Part shown: piece by piece, positions 1-6,830 of the stretch
Layout: every line of letters starts with the position of its first letter
Position numbering within the stretch: the stretch's first letter is position 1
Assembly (NCBI RefSeq): GCF_017305435.1
Contig: NZ_JAFKIP010000005.1
Coordinates: 186,001 to 250,000 of the forward strand
DNA from: Microbacterium sp.
GTDB lineage: Bacteria; Actinomycetota; Actinomycetes; Actinomycetales; Microbacteriaceae
Direction of reading: 5' to 3'
Length of the DNA stretch: 64,000 nt
Notes under the pieces: model-generated
Databases searched by the model: none
What the model was told of the DNA's origin: nothing
What the model saw: the letters and a program-made list of their open reading frames with translations, nothing else
Position numbers and translations under genes: made by a program

Positions 1-102
1 GGGAGACCACGGAGGTAACCCTCCGGGCGCTTACCCGATGCCGGGCTCCTCCCAGGTACGCGTCGTATACTGGTGGTGATAGGCGAGCTTCTCATTCGTC
101 TC

Positions 103-140
103 GCCCCGGCTGTGTGGTAACAGTCGGGGCTTTCTCTTTT
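103..140 (+). terminator. Rho-independent-type hairpin
   Basis: A 10-base stem (GCCCCGGCTG at 103-112 pairing with CAGTCGGGGC at 121-130, one G-U pair) with an 8-base loop is followed directly by TTTCTCTTTT. A second small stem (GGCGAG/CTCGCC, 82-104) precedes and partly overlaps it, so the two could be alternatives, as in an attenuator. No gene is confidently readable in positions 1-210. The transcript being terminated starts outside the window or near the TATACT at 66-71. Confidence 0.6.
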
Positions 141-210
141 CTTCGACGGACGAGGTGAAGAACCACGGGTGCGCAGGAATAGGCGGCCCGTGCACCTGGT
201 TTCACCGCGC

Positions 211-867
211 ATGACGACGTTCGGAATCATCGGAGCAGGCCACATCGGATCCCAGGTCGCACGCGCTCTCACGCGCGCGGGCCACGAGGTCGTGATCGCT
301 AATTCGCGCGGGCCGGAGACGCTCACGGACCTCATCGAGGAGCTCGGGCCGCTCGCCCGTGCCGCGACGGCGGAGGAGGCGGCTGAGGCCGCCGAGGTCG
401 CGGTCGTCACGGTGCCGCTCGGCGCGATCGGCGATCTGCCCGTCGAGCCGCTCGCCGGCAAGGTCGTGCTCGACACGAACAACTACTACTGGGAGCGTGA
501 TGGCCACATTCCGGCGCTGGATGCCGGTGAGGCGACGACGTCCGGTCTGCTGCAGGCGCATCTCCCGGCCTCGAAGGTGGCCAAGGCGTTCAACAACATC
601 TACGCCGCTGAGATCACGACGACCGGAACGCCCGCCGGCACGGCCGGGCGCCGCGCCCTCGGCACGGCATCCGATCACCCGGAGGCGATCGCGGTCGTCA
701 CCGATGTCTACGACACCCTCGGATTCGACACCGTCTCGGCGGGCACTCTCGACGAATCGTGGCGACTCGAGCGCGACCGCCCCGGGTACGGCGCGCGCCA
801 GACCGCCGACGAGATGCGCGCCAACCTGGCCGCCGCGAACCGCATCCGCCCCGAAGACGCGGCCTGA
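211..867 (+). CDS. NADPH-dependent F420 reductase-like dinucleotide-binding protein
   Basis: The 218-residue protein opens with a Rossmann dinucleotide-binding motif, GIIGAGHIGSQVA, at about residues 5-17, followed by a basic patch (ANSRGPE) typical of NADPH users of the F420-dependent NADP reductase / NAD(P)-binding family. Its length fits that family, which transfers hydride between NADP and a deazaflavin or related acceptor in the cytoplasm. An in-frame GTG at 169 would add 14 residues of Arg-rich sequence. I chose the ATG at 211 because the beta strand of the Rossmann fold starts two residues later. It stands alone between a hairpin and the toxin-antitoxin-like pair. The exact substrate cannot be read from the sequence. 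Confidence 0.75.
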   Translation: MTTFGIIGAGHIGSQVARALTRAGHEVVIANSRGPETLTDLIEELGPLARAATAEEAAEAAEVAVVTVPLGAIGDLPVEPLAGKVVLDTNNYYWERDGHIPALDAGEATTSGLLQAHLPASKVAKAFNNIYAAEITTTGTPAGTAGRRALGTASDHPEAIAVVTDVYDTLGFDTVSAGTLDESWRLERDRPGYGARQTADEMRANLAAANRIRPEDAA

Positions 868-922
868 GGTCCGCGCGCGGCGGGCGCGGCGTCGGAATCT
901 CCAGCTGGTCTCAATTTCGTAA

Positions 923-928
923 TACGAT
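923..928 (+). promoter_or_regulatory. -10 box of a leaderless promoter (antitoxin gene)
   Basis: TACGAT ends 6 bases before the ATG at 935, leaving no room for a Shine-Dalgarno leader. Transcription is predicted to start at or next to the ATG. Confidence 0.5.
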
Positions 929-934
929 GTACTC

Positions 935-1213
935 ATGAACAGCGGCGAGGCGATCGACGGCGAGGCGATCGACGGCGCGCCGGTCACCGAAGCGCAGATC
1001 GAGGCATGGGCGGCAGAGGCGGCATCCGGCTATGACGTCGACGCGCTCAAACGCCGCGGACGCGGACGACCCGGGCGCGGAGCGGAGCCGGCGCAGGTGG
1101 TGGCGCTCCGTTTGACTGCCGATGAGCTCGCAGCCCTCGACGCCCGGGCCGCCCGGGAACACAAATCGCGGTCCGACCTGATTCGTGAAGCGATCGCTGC
1201 GTACGCGGCGTGA
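935..1213 (+). CDS. Ribbon-helix-helix antitoxin-like protein
   Basis: This 92-residue protein carries a C-terminal ribbon-helix-helix (CopG/MetJ-like) domain: the strand VVALRLTADEL at about residues 50-60 is followed by helices with LDARAAREHKSRSDLIREAI. Such proteins bind DNA as dimers and usually act as antitoxins and autorepressors. The N-terminus contains a perfect in-frame duplication of a 15-base unit (residues EAIDG twice). The stop codon overlaps the start of the downstream toxin-like frame at 1210 by four bases, the usual arrangement of toxin-antitoxin pairs. The partner frame is broken, so the antitoxin may now be an orphan. Confidence 0.75.
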   Translation: MNSGEAIDGEAIDGAPVTEAQIEAWAAEAASGYDVDALKRRGRGRPGRGAEPAQVVALRLTADELAALDARAAREHKSRSDLIREAIAAYAA

Positions 1214-1447
1214 AGATTCATCAGGCGGCTCTCAAGCATGGCATCGCGTCCGACGACATTCGGCAGGCAGTTTCCTGGCCGCTGTGGGTCGAAGACCTCG
1301 ACGAGGATTCGCCCGCCCGCCAATTGCGCCTCGGATTCGATACCCAGGGGCGCCTCCTCGACCGTCGTTCTCGTCTTCGACAGCGGCAACGAACTCGTCA
1401 TCCACGCTATGAAGGCGCGTCCGCAGACGCTCGAGCTCTTGCCCTGA
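1210..1447 (+). pseudogene. Frameshifted toxin-like partner of the RHH antitoxin
   Basis: Reading from the ATG at 1210 gives MKIHQAALKHGIASDD, then WPLWVEDLDEDSPARQ and LRLGFDTQGRLLD, after which the frame turns into Arg-rich nonsense. Shifting frame near 1359 restores VVLVFDSGNELVIHAMKARP and a natural stop (ELLP, TGA at 1445-1447). The break is explained by loss of two bases (GA) from a GAGACC context, which would otherwise read RLLETVVLVFDSG. An intact version would be about 80 residues, the size of a small toxin. I do not recognise the toxin family with certainty. A sequencing error would give the same picture. Confidence 0.7.
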
Positions 1448-1449
1448 AG

Positions 1450-1710
1450 TCAGTGCGGCGCGTTGGTGATCGCTGTCACGAAGAGCGACAACCAGACGGC
1501 GAAAAAGGCGAGCTGAAAGACGGTGCCCGCGGCTCCGATGATCATCGCCCAACGCGCGAAACCGCGGCCGCCTTCGAGATTGCCAGGCCGGCTGAGCTGG
1601 TTGCGCGCGACGATCCCGATCACGAGCCCCGCGACGGGGATCACGAAGGCCGCGATGAAGCCGACGAGCGCGAGCGTGTTCGTTCGCGGGGCGGAGGTCG
1701 TGTCCGTCAT
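1450..1710 (-). CDS. Small DUF4190-type membrane protein
   Basis: The 86-residue protein has a short Thr-rich cytoplasmic N-terminus, then two hydrophobic spans (about residues 13-34 and 52-82) joined by a loop containing RNQLSRPGNLEGGRG. This is the layout of DUF4190 proteins (two helices, small polar linker). It lies in the membrane with no enzymatic motif. A TAGCAT box (1717-1722 on the minus strand) sits exactly 6 bases upstream of the ATG, suggesting a leaderless transcript. Its 3' end nearly touches the end of the broken toxin frame. Confidence 0.75.
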   Translation of the reverse strand: MTDTTSAPRTNTLALVGFIAAFVIPVAGLVIGIVARNQLSRPGNLEGGRGFARWAMIIGAAGTVFQLAFFAVWLSLFVTAITNAPH

Positions 1711-1771
1711 ATCGCGATGCTAGCGGCGACGGACGCTTGTACTCACTCCCGGTGCGACGGATGATCGAGAG

Positions 1772-1990
1772 ATGGACGTCGACTTCCCGCATGTGCTCAT
1801 CGTGCTGCTGGTGCTCGGCGCGCTCGCGCTCTGGATCGGCGCATTCGTCAGTATCGGTGCGTCGAAGGTTCGTGGCGGCGAGAAGGCGATCTGGGTGCTC
1901 GTCGTCCTGCTGTTCCCGTTCGTCGGCTCGATCGCGTGGCTCCTGATCGGCAGGCGGACGGACGGCGGCGCCGACGTCCCGCGTCTCTGA
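1772..1990 (+). CDS. PLDc_N-type small membrane protein
   Basis: This 72-residue protein has two transmembrane helices (about residues 8-30 and 39-60) with the second ending in SIAWLLIGRR. That matches the phospholipase D nuclease N-terminal (PLDc_N) module, which occurs alone in many actinobacteria. No catalytic HKD motif is present, so it is a membrane module and not a phospholipase. The gene is divergent from the DUF4190 gene. No Shine-Dalgarno sequence is evident and GATGAT lies 6 bases before the ATG. Confidence 0.7.
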   Translation: MDVDFPHVLIVLLVLGALALWIGAFVSIGASKVRGGEKAIWVLVVLLFPFVGSIAWLLIGRRTDGGADVPRL

Positions 1991-2034
1991 CGCCTCCTCC
2001 GCTGTCTGCTCGACAGGTCAGCGAAGGACCCGGC

Positions 2035-2880
2035 TCAGCGGACGACGGCGGTCACCGTCGCAAGACGGGCCAGAACCTCCTGGCTGATCGAGCCGAGCAG
2101 GAAGCGTGCGATCGCGCCGCGACCGTGCGTGCCCACGACCGCCAGTCGGGCGTTCTCCGCGTGCGTGTTGATGACCTGCGAGGGGTAACCCTGCTCGACG
2201 ACGCGCTCCACCGTGAGATCGGGGTAGTCGCTCGCGATGCCGGCGAGGGCGAGGGCGAGGACCTCCTCCGTCGCGGCCTGCATGTTCTCCAGGTACAGGT
2301 CGGGGTACACGGCGAAGTCGTTCCGCGGCGCGACGACGGGCGTCCACACGCTCACCGCGATGAGCTTCTCGCGCAGCCGGTCAGCCTCCGCGGCTGCGAA
2401 GCGCAGCGCATGCTCCGACACCGGCGACCCGTCGACGCCGACGATCACGCCGTTGCGATCGGCGCCGGCATCCACATCGGGAACCACCACGACGGGACAG
2501 TGCGCGCCCGCCGCGATCCGCACGCCGTGGGCGCCGCGCGCGTGCCCGGTGCCCGGCCCGCGATAGTCGCTGCCGATCACCAGCAGCGACGCGTAACGGG
2601 ATGCCTCGATCAGCGCGGCGACCGGGTTCCCCGCCTCCGTGCGCGTCGTCACCTCGATGCCGTCGGCCGTGATGTCGCGGACCCTGTCCTCGAGCATCGC
2701 CTCGGCGGCGCGCAGCGCGTCGGAGACGACGGCGTCTTCGCCCACCGCGCCGATCGCGCCCCCGACCACCGACAGGAGCTCGATGCGCCCGCCGCGGTCC
2801 ACCGCGCGGCGCACCGCCCAATCGATCGCTCGTTCCGAAACCGCGGCATCCGTGACGCCGACGATGATCGCGTCGTTCAT
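2035..2880 (-). CDS. Tandem universal stress protein (UspA family)
   Basis: The 281-residue protein contains two USP domains. The first begins AIIVGVTDAAVSERAI and ends with LLVIGSDYRG; the second begins GVIVGVDGSPVSEHAL and ends with the ATP-binding motif VVGTHGRGAIARFLLGSIS (G-2X-G-9X-G-S type) near residues 253-271. Such proteins bind ATP or AMP and help dormancy and stress survival in actinobacteria. The ATG at 2880 is preceded by GGAGGG at a suitable distance, and the long upstream open frame is not coding. It is monocistronic and ends close to the PLDc_N gene, which it meets head-on. Confidence 0.88.
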   Translation of the reverse strand: MNDAIIVGVTDAAVSERAIDWAVRRAVDRGGRIELLSVVGGAIGAVGEDAVVSDALRAAEAMLEDRVRDITADGIEVTTRTEAGNPVAALIEASRYASLLVIGSDYRGPGTGHARGAHGVRIAAGAHCPVVVVPDVDAGADRNGVIVGVDGSPVSEHALRFAAAEADRLREKLIAVSVWTPVVAPRNDFAVYPDLYLENMQAATEEVLALALAGIASDYPDLTVERVVEQGYPSQVINTHAENARLAVVGTHGRGAIARFLLGSISQEVLARLATVTAVVR

Positions 2881-3089
2881 GGTCCATCCCTCCGTCGGGA
2901 GCATCCGTGACTCCACGCTACGGATTCGCGCGCCCGCCCGCACCCTCGCAGCGCCGTGACTAAGGACGTGACACCGACGGGTGCGATGAAACTCCGGAAG
3001 AATCGCGGTTTCGCCGGCGAAGCCCCGCAGCATCACGCGAGTGTGATCGATGTGACCGCGTGAATCACCGGAGTTCTGTTGCGGGGCGA
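2881..3089. other. Intergenic region upstream of the universal stress protein
   Basis: This 209-base gap lies upstream of the stress-protein gene and downstream of a small membrane protein gene, both read leftwards. It contains the perfect palindrome TTCGCCGGCGAA (3010-3021), and AACTCCGG near 2991 is mirrored by CCGGAGTT near 3067. These could form a terminator for the upstream operon or an operator for the stress gene. No regulator can be assigned. Confidence 0.3.
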
Positions 3090-3272
3090 TCAGCCGCGGA
3101 AGACCGGCAGCTGGGATGCCAGGGCCAGCAGCAGGCCGGCGAGCGTCAGCGCGAGGATGCCGCGGCCGTTGGGCAGCGGCGTGCCCTGTGGGGCGTCCTT
3201 CCGCCCCTGCACGAAGAGGATCAGCGCGATGATGAGCAGCGCGAGCCCCGTGAGGATCAGGATGAGCGCCAT
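3090..3272 (-). CDS. Small membrane protein
   Basis: A 60-residue protein with two hydrophobic helices (about 3-22 and 38-56) separated by a polar loop, GRKDAPQGTPLPNGRG. No family is recognised. Its ATG overlaps the stop of the preceding gene by one base (TGATG), so the two are translationally coupled. They form the tail of an operon that begins with the HAD phosphatase. Two-helix proteins of this kind are often membrane adaptors, but nothing in the sequence says so here. Confidence 0.6.
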   Translation of the reverse strand: MALILILTGLALLIIALILFVQGRKDAPQGTPLPNGRGILALTLAGLLLALASQLPVFRG

Positions 3273-3439
3273 CAGCGGTCGCCCCCGCCGGCATCTCCCG
3301 GGCCCCCGGAACCGCCTGGCCCACCCGGGCCCCGGCGTCGCCGGGACCGCATGAACTGGACGATGAACGTTGTCAGCGTCCCGAGCAGGATCACGATGCT
3401 CGTGACGTAGAGCGCGATCTGCTCGCCGGGGGAGATCAC
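3272..3439 (-). CDS. Short membrane protein with Gly/Pro-rich tail
   Basis: The predicted 55-residue product starts at a GTG whose bases overlap the TGA of the HAD phosphatase gene (GTGA overlap). It has one transmembrane helix (QIALYVTSIVILLGTLTTF), a basic stretch (MRSRRRRG) and a low-complexity Gly-Pro-Gly tail. The overlap at both ends with neighbouring genes is the main support that it is real. Function unknown. Confidence 0.55.
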   Translation of the reverse strand: MISPGEQIALYVTSIVILLGTLTTFIVQFMRSRRRRGPGGPGGSGGPGDAGGGDR

Positions 3440-4245
3440 AGACCCTCCGGCATTTCCGACTCGACCGGCTCTCGCGCCAGCAGATCCGCGACCGAGTCGA
3501 CGATCTCGTCGGGGCGGAAGGGGTAGCGCTCGATCTCGGCGTCGTCGGAGATGCCCGTCCGCACGAGGATCGTGTGCAGGCCCGCTTCGATGCCCGCCAC
3601 GACGTCGGTGTCCATCCGGTCGCCGATCATGCCGGTGTTCTCGGAGTGGGCGCCGATCCGGTTCATCGCCGAGCGGAACATCATCGGGTTCGGCTTGCCG
3701 ACGACGTAGGGCGCCTTGCCCGTCGCGTGTGTGATGAGCGCCGCGAACGAGCCGGTGGCCGGCACGACGCCGGCGGGGGTCGGTCCCGTGGCATCCGGAT
3801 TCGTGATGATGAACCGCGCCCCCGCGTTGATGAACCGGATCGCCTGAGTGATCCGGTCGAACGAGTAGTTGCGGGTCTCGCCGATGACGACGTAGTCGGG
3901 CTGCGTCTCGGTCATGACGTACCCCGCCTCGTGGAGTGCCGTCGTGAGACCGGCCTCGCCGATGACGAACGCCGTACCGCCGGGATGCTGCGAGCGCAGG
4001 AAGTCCGCCGTCGCGAGCGCGGACGTCCAGATGCGGTCCTCGGGCACCTCGAGGCCCGAGATGCGCAGCCGGGCGCTCAGATCGCGCGGCGTGTAGAACG
4101 GGTTGTTCGTCAGCACGAGGAAGGGCGTCCCGGTGTCGCGCCACTGCGCGAGCAGTTCGGCCGCACCCGGAATGGGCTTGTTCTCGTGGACGAGCACGCC
4201 GTCCATGTCGGTCAGCCAGCACTCGATATCGGCGCGTGTCCGCAT
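3436..4245 (-). CDS. HAD-IIA (NagD-like) phosphatase
   Basis: The 269-residue protein has the HAD nucleophile motif WLTDMDGVL (Asp at about residues 12 and 14), motif II VLTNN near residue 45, a conserved Lys in KPNPMMF, and the metal-binding motif GDRMDTDV near residue 205. The order and cap type match the NagD / sugar-phosphate phosphatase subfamily, which hydrolyses small phosphomonoesters in the cytoplasm. A TAGGCT box 7 bases upstream of the ATG suggests a leaderless mRNA, and it is divergent from the SDR at 4288. It heads a three-gene operon with two small membrane proteins. Confidence 0.85.
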   Translation of the reverse strand: MRTRADIECWLTDMDGVLVHENKPIPGAAELLAQWRDTGTPFLVLTNNPFYTPRDLSARLRISGLEVPEDRIWTSALATADFLRSQHPGGTAFVIGEAGLTTALHEAGYVMTETQPDYVVIGETRNYSFDRITQAIRFINAGARFIITNPDATGPTPAGVVPATGSFAALITHATGKAPYVVGKPNPMMFRSAMNRIGAHSENTGMIGDRMDTDVVAGIEAGLHTILVRTGISDDAEIERYPFRPDEIVDSVADLLAREPVESEMPEGL

Positions 4246-4252
4246 GGGGCCC

Positions 4253-4280
4253 AGCCTAGCGGGGCGATTGCGCCTAGGGT
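4253..4280. promoter_or_regulatory. Divergent pair of leaderless -10 boxes
   Basis: TAGGCT on the minus strand (4253-4258) lies 7 bases before the HAD gene ATG. TAGGGT on the plus strand (4275-4280) lies 7 bases before the SDR GTG. The two promoters share a 42-base divergent intergenic space. Confidence 0.5.
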
Positions 4281-4287
4281 CGGACAC

Positions 4288-5244
4288 GTGGCACGAGACC
4301 GCTGGGATCCGGCGCAGCTCCCCGACCTGGGCGGCAAGCGCTATCTCGTCACGGGGTCGACCGCCGGGCTCGGGTTCTTCTCGTGTCTGCAGCTCGCCGC
4401 CGCGGGCGCGCACGTCATCATGACGGGCCGCAACCCGAAGCGCCTCGCCGCTGCCCGCGCCGCCGTCCGGCGGCAGGTGACGGATGCCGAGGTCGACACC
4501 CTCCTGCTCGACACGAGCAACCTCGGCTCGGTCCGCGCCGCCGCCGCCACCGCGCGCGGGCGCGCCGGGCTGCACGGCCTCCTGCTCAACGCGGGGGTCG
4601 TGCATCCGCCGCGGGAGCGTCAGACGACCCCCGACGGGCACGAGGTCGTCTTCGCGACGAACGCGCTCGGCCACTACGCCCTCGCCGGCGAGCTGCTGCT
4701 GCCCCTCGCCGCCGGGCGCGGGCGCATGGTGTGGGTCGGATCCATGTCGACTTCGATGTGGCCGTACGACCCCATCGATCCCGAGCTCGAGAACGGCTAT
4801 ACCCCGTGGCGGGCGTACGTGCAGTCCAAGGTCGTCACGACGGCGCTCGGCTTCGAGGCCGACCGGCGCCTCCGCGCGGCCAACGTCCCGATCTCGAGCA
4901 TCGTGGCGCACCCGGGATACTCCGTGAGCGGCCGCACGCGCGGCATCCTCGGAGTCAACGAGCCCTCGCGCACGAAGCGCTTCTTCGGTAACCTGCAGGC
5001 TCCGATCACGCAGTCCAAGGAGCACGGTGCGTGGTCGCTCGTGCGAGCCCTCGTCGACCCCGACGCCGAGAGCGGATCGTTCTGGGGGCCGGCGCGCGTC
5101 GTCGGCGGGGCGCCGCGACGCGCGGAGGCCGCGAAGATCACGCGCGACGAAGAGATCGCGGCGCGCCTCTGGAACTATTGCGAGCACGCGACGGGGGTCG
5201 AATGGCCCTACCTCAAGGCCAGTCGGAAGCGACGCCGGAGGTGA
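4288..5244 (+). CDS. SDR family NAD(P)-dependent oxidoreductase (retinol-dehydrogenase-like)
   Basis: The 318-residue protein has the classical SDR cofactor motif TGSTAGLG near residues 22-29 and an NAG-type strand (LLLNAGV near 99). The typical active site is changed to SMSTSMW with a YVQSKVVTT (YxxxK) helix. Its length and the long C-terminal segment resemble retinol dehydrogenase/WWOX-like SDRs found in actinobacteria. The substrate is not predictable. Translation probably starts at the GTG at 4288, which has no Shine-Dalgarno sequence and lies just after a TAGGGT box. The downstream VIT1-like gene overlaps its stop codon, so both are likely cotranscribed. Confidence 0.85.
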   Translation: MARDRWDPAQLPDLGGKRYLVTGSTAGLGFFSCLQLAAAGAHVIMTGRNPKRLAAARAAVRRQVTDAEVDTLLLDTSNLGSVRAAAATARGRAGLHGLLLNAGVVHPPRERQTTPDGHEVVFATNALGHYALAGELLLPLAAGRGRMVWVGSMSTSMWPYDPIDPELENGYTPWRAYVQSKVVTTALGFEADRRLRAANVPISSIVAHPGYSVSGRTRGILGVNEPSRTKRFFGNLQAPITQSKEHGAWSLVRALVDPDAESGSFWGPARVVGGAPRRAEAAKITRDEEIAARLWNYCEHATGVEWPYLKASRKRRRR

Positions 5245-5954
5245 CCGCGCCCGCCCCCGCGCGGCGCACACCGTGGCAGCGGCTGCGCGCCGCGGTGTCG
5301 GATGCCTCGAGCTTCCGCGGCTGTGTCATCGACGCCAACGACGGCATCATCGCGACGGCGAGCCTCCTGCAGGGCTTCGCCGGTGCGGGCGCGAGCGACC
5401 GGCTGCTGCTGTTCGCGGCGACGGCCGCGATGATCGCCGGCGGGCTGTCGGCGGGCGGCGCGAAGTGGGCGGAAGAGGCCGCCCAGCGCGAGGCCGAGCA
5501 GCGCCTCGCCGCGGAAGAGCGCGCGGAGCTCGAGGCCGATCTCCACGGCGAGATCACGGAGCTCGCGGCGCACTGGGAGTCGAAGGGGCTCACACCCGAG
5601 ACGGCGCTGGCGGTCGCCGAGCAGCTCACGGCGCACGACGCGCTCGCCGCCCAGCTCGAGTCGGAGTACGGCATCGACGAGCTCATGGCCGCCGCGGCGC
5701 CCGTGTGGTCGGGCATCTCGGCCGCGATCGCGTTCATGATCGGCGCCGCGATCCCTCTTCTGATCACGTGGCTCGCGCCCGTGCAGATCGAGGACACCGT
5801 CATCGTCATCGCCGTCATCGTCTCGCTGACCCTGACGTCCGTCATCGCCGCGAAGGCGGGGCACCTCACGGTGTGGCGCGTGCTCGTGCGCAGCCTCACC
5901 GTCGGCATCGGCACGATGGCGGTCAGCTACCTCGCGGGGCTCGTCCTGTTCTGA
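5241..5954 (+). CDS. VIT1/CCC1-family metal transporter
   Basis: This protein of about 237 residues has the VIT1 signature FRGCVIDANDGIIAT after a basic N-terminus. It continues with a hydrophobic helix pair, a charged alpha-helical region rich in Glu and Ala (KWAEEAAQREAEQRLAAEE) and three C-terminal transmembrane helices. Family members move Fe2+ or Mn2+ across membranes. The GTG at 5241 overlaps the upstream TGA by four bases (GTGA) and has GGAAG 11 bases before it. An ATG at 5202 would add 13 residues. The 3' end contains a 21-base-period duplication that repeats the stop codon region. Confidence 0.8.
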   Translation: MTAPAPARRTPWQRLRAAVSDASSFRGCVIDANDGIIATASLLQGFAGAGASDRLLLFAATAAMIAGGLSAGGAKWAEEAAQREAEQRLAAEERAELEADLHGEITELAAHWESKGLTPETALAVAEQLTAHDALAAQLESEYGIDELMAAAAPVWSGISAAIAFMIGAAIPLLITWLAPVQIEDTVIVIAVIVSLTLTSVIAAKAGHLTVWRVLVRSLTVGIGTMAVSYLAGLVLF

Positions 5955-5979
5955 GCGGGTCTCGTCCTGTTCTGAGCGG
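5940..5979 (+). repeat. 21-base tandem duplication across the stop codon of the VIT1-like gene
   Basis: The 19 bases CTCGTCCTGTTCTGAGCGG occur at 5940-5958 and again at 5961-5979, with GT between them. The first copy encodes the last residues and the stop codon; the second is non-coding. Confidence 0.85.
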
Positions 5980-6011
5980 TGCGCGTCGTCGCCCGGGCGG
6001 GAGGTGCTGCA

Positions 6012-6089
6012 TGAACTCCGCAGATGTGCGCGTGCTCCGCATCCCTTCGGCCCTGCGGGTGCGGAGTACGTTGCATCGTGCGGAGTTCA
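6012..6089. repeat. Nested inverted repeat at a convergent gene junction
   Basis: TGAACTCCGCA (6012-6022) is perfectly inverted as TGCGGAGTTCA (6079-6089). An inner pair, GTGCTCCGCA (6032-6041) and TGCGGAGTAC (6060-6069), lies between them. The CTCCGCA words are 19 bases apart on the left and their complements are 19 bases apart on the right, so the element is symmetric. It sits between the convergent VIT1-like and mntR genes and could act as a two-way terminator. Confidence 0.7.
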
Positions 6090-6170
6090 CGCACCGGCGA
6101 CACCCCGACCGCGCGAGCCGTCCGCGGGGCCGACCGTGGGGGCTGTGCCCGGGGCCGTCCGCGGGTGTCG

Positions 6171-6821
6171 TCAGGCGGTGAGCCAGACGGCGGATGCCGC
6201 GGCATCCGCGAGCTCGATCGACGACCCGCCGTCGACCCGCACCGCACCGCGGCCCGTGACCGTGACCGAGTGCCCGACATCGACGCCGGCCGCCTCGAGC
6301 GCGCGCAGGAGCGCCGGATCACGGTCGCTCACGCGGAGCACGCGCCCCGTGTGCCCGATCGGGGCGTCGCCGAGCAGGAGGAAGGGCTCGCGGTCGACGG
6401 CGCCCACGGCATCCGGGATCGGATCGCCGTGCGGGTCGCGCGCCGGATGGCCGAGCCGCGCGGAGATGCCCTCCAACAGCCGGTCGCTGACCGCATGCTC
6501 GAGGACTTCGGCCTCGTCGTGCACCTCGTCCCACGCGTAGCCGAACTCCCGCACCAGCCACGTCTCGACGAGGCGGTGCCGGCGGATGATCGCGGCGGCG
6601 CGGAGCCTCCCGGCATCCGTCAACGACACGGGGCCGTACGGTCGATGCGAGACGAGGCCCTGCGCGGCGAGCTTCTGCACCATCTCGGTCACCGTCGAGG
6701 GGGCGAGCCCGAGCGTCGTGGCGAGCTGCGAGGGCGTCACGGGGTCGTTCTGCCACTCGGTGTGGTGGTAGATCGTCTTCAGATAATCGTCGATCGCGGT
6801 CGAGGGGGCGGCGGCGGGCAC
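6171..6821 (-). CDS. mntR: DtxR-family manganese-dependent repressor
   Basis: The 216-residue protein has a DtxR/MntR winged helix at about residues 5-65 (DDYLKTIYH, then PSQLATTLGLAPSTVTEMV as the recognition helix). A dimerisation and metal-binding segment follows (RRHRLVETWL, HDEAEVLEHAVSD, GHPARDPHGDPIP), then a C-terminal SH3-like FeoA domain (about 145-216). Those residues match the metal ligands of the family. It follows the Nramp Mn transporter gene by 9 bases and is presumably cotranscribed, so it would repress its own operon through the palindromes at 8100-8151 when Mn2+ is plentiful. Start is a GTG. An iron role cannot be excluded. Confidence 0.88.
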   Translation of the reverse strand: MPAAAPSTAIDDYLKTIYHHTEWQNDPVTPSQLATTLGLAPSTVTEMVQKLAAQGLVSHRPYGPVSLTDAGRLRAAAIIRRHRLVETWLVREFGYAWDEVHDEAEVLEHAVSDRLLEGISARLGHPARDPHGDPIPDAVGAVDREPFLLLGDAPIGHTGRVLRVSDRDPALLRALEAAGVDVGHSVTVTGRGAVRVDGGSSIELADAAASAVWLTA

Positions 6822-6830
6822 GCGTCCAGG

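Noticed and set aside
1-210. Ribosomal protein L10 leader
   Set aside because: The structured region reminded me of a ribosomal leader, but no rplJ follows and I cannot recall a matching consensus well enough to claim it.
2944-2960. DosR/DevR-type box (GTGACTAAGGACG) upstream of the stress protein
   Set aside because: Only one half resembles the known box and the second half does not fit; no DosR homologue is in the window.
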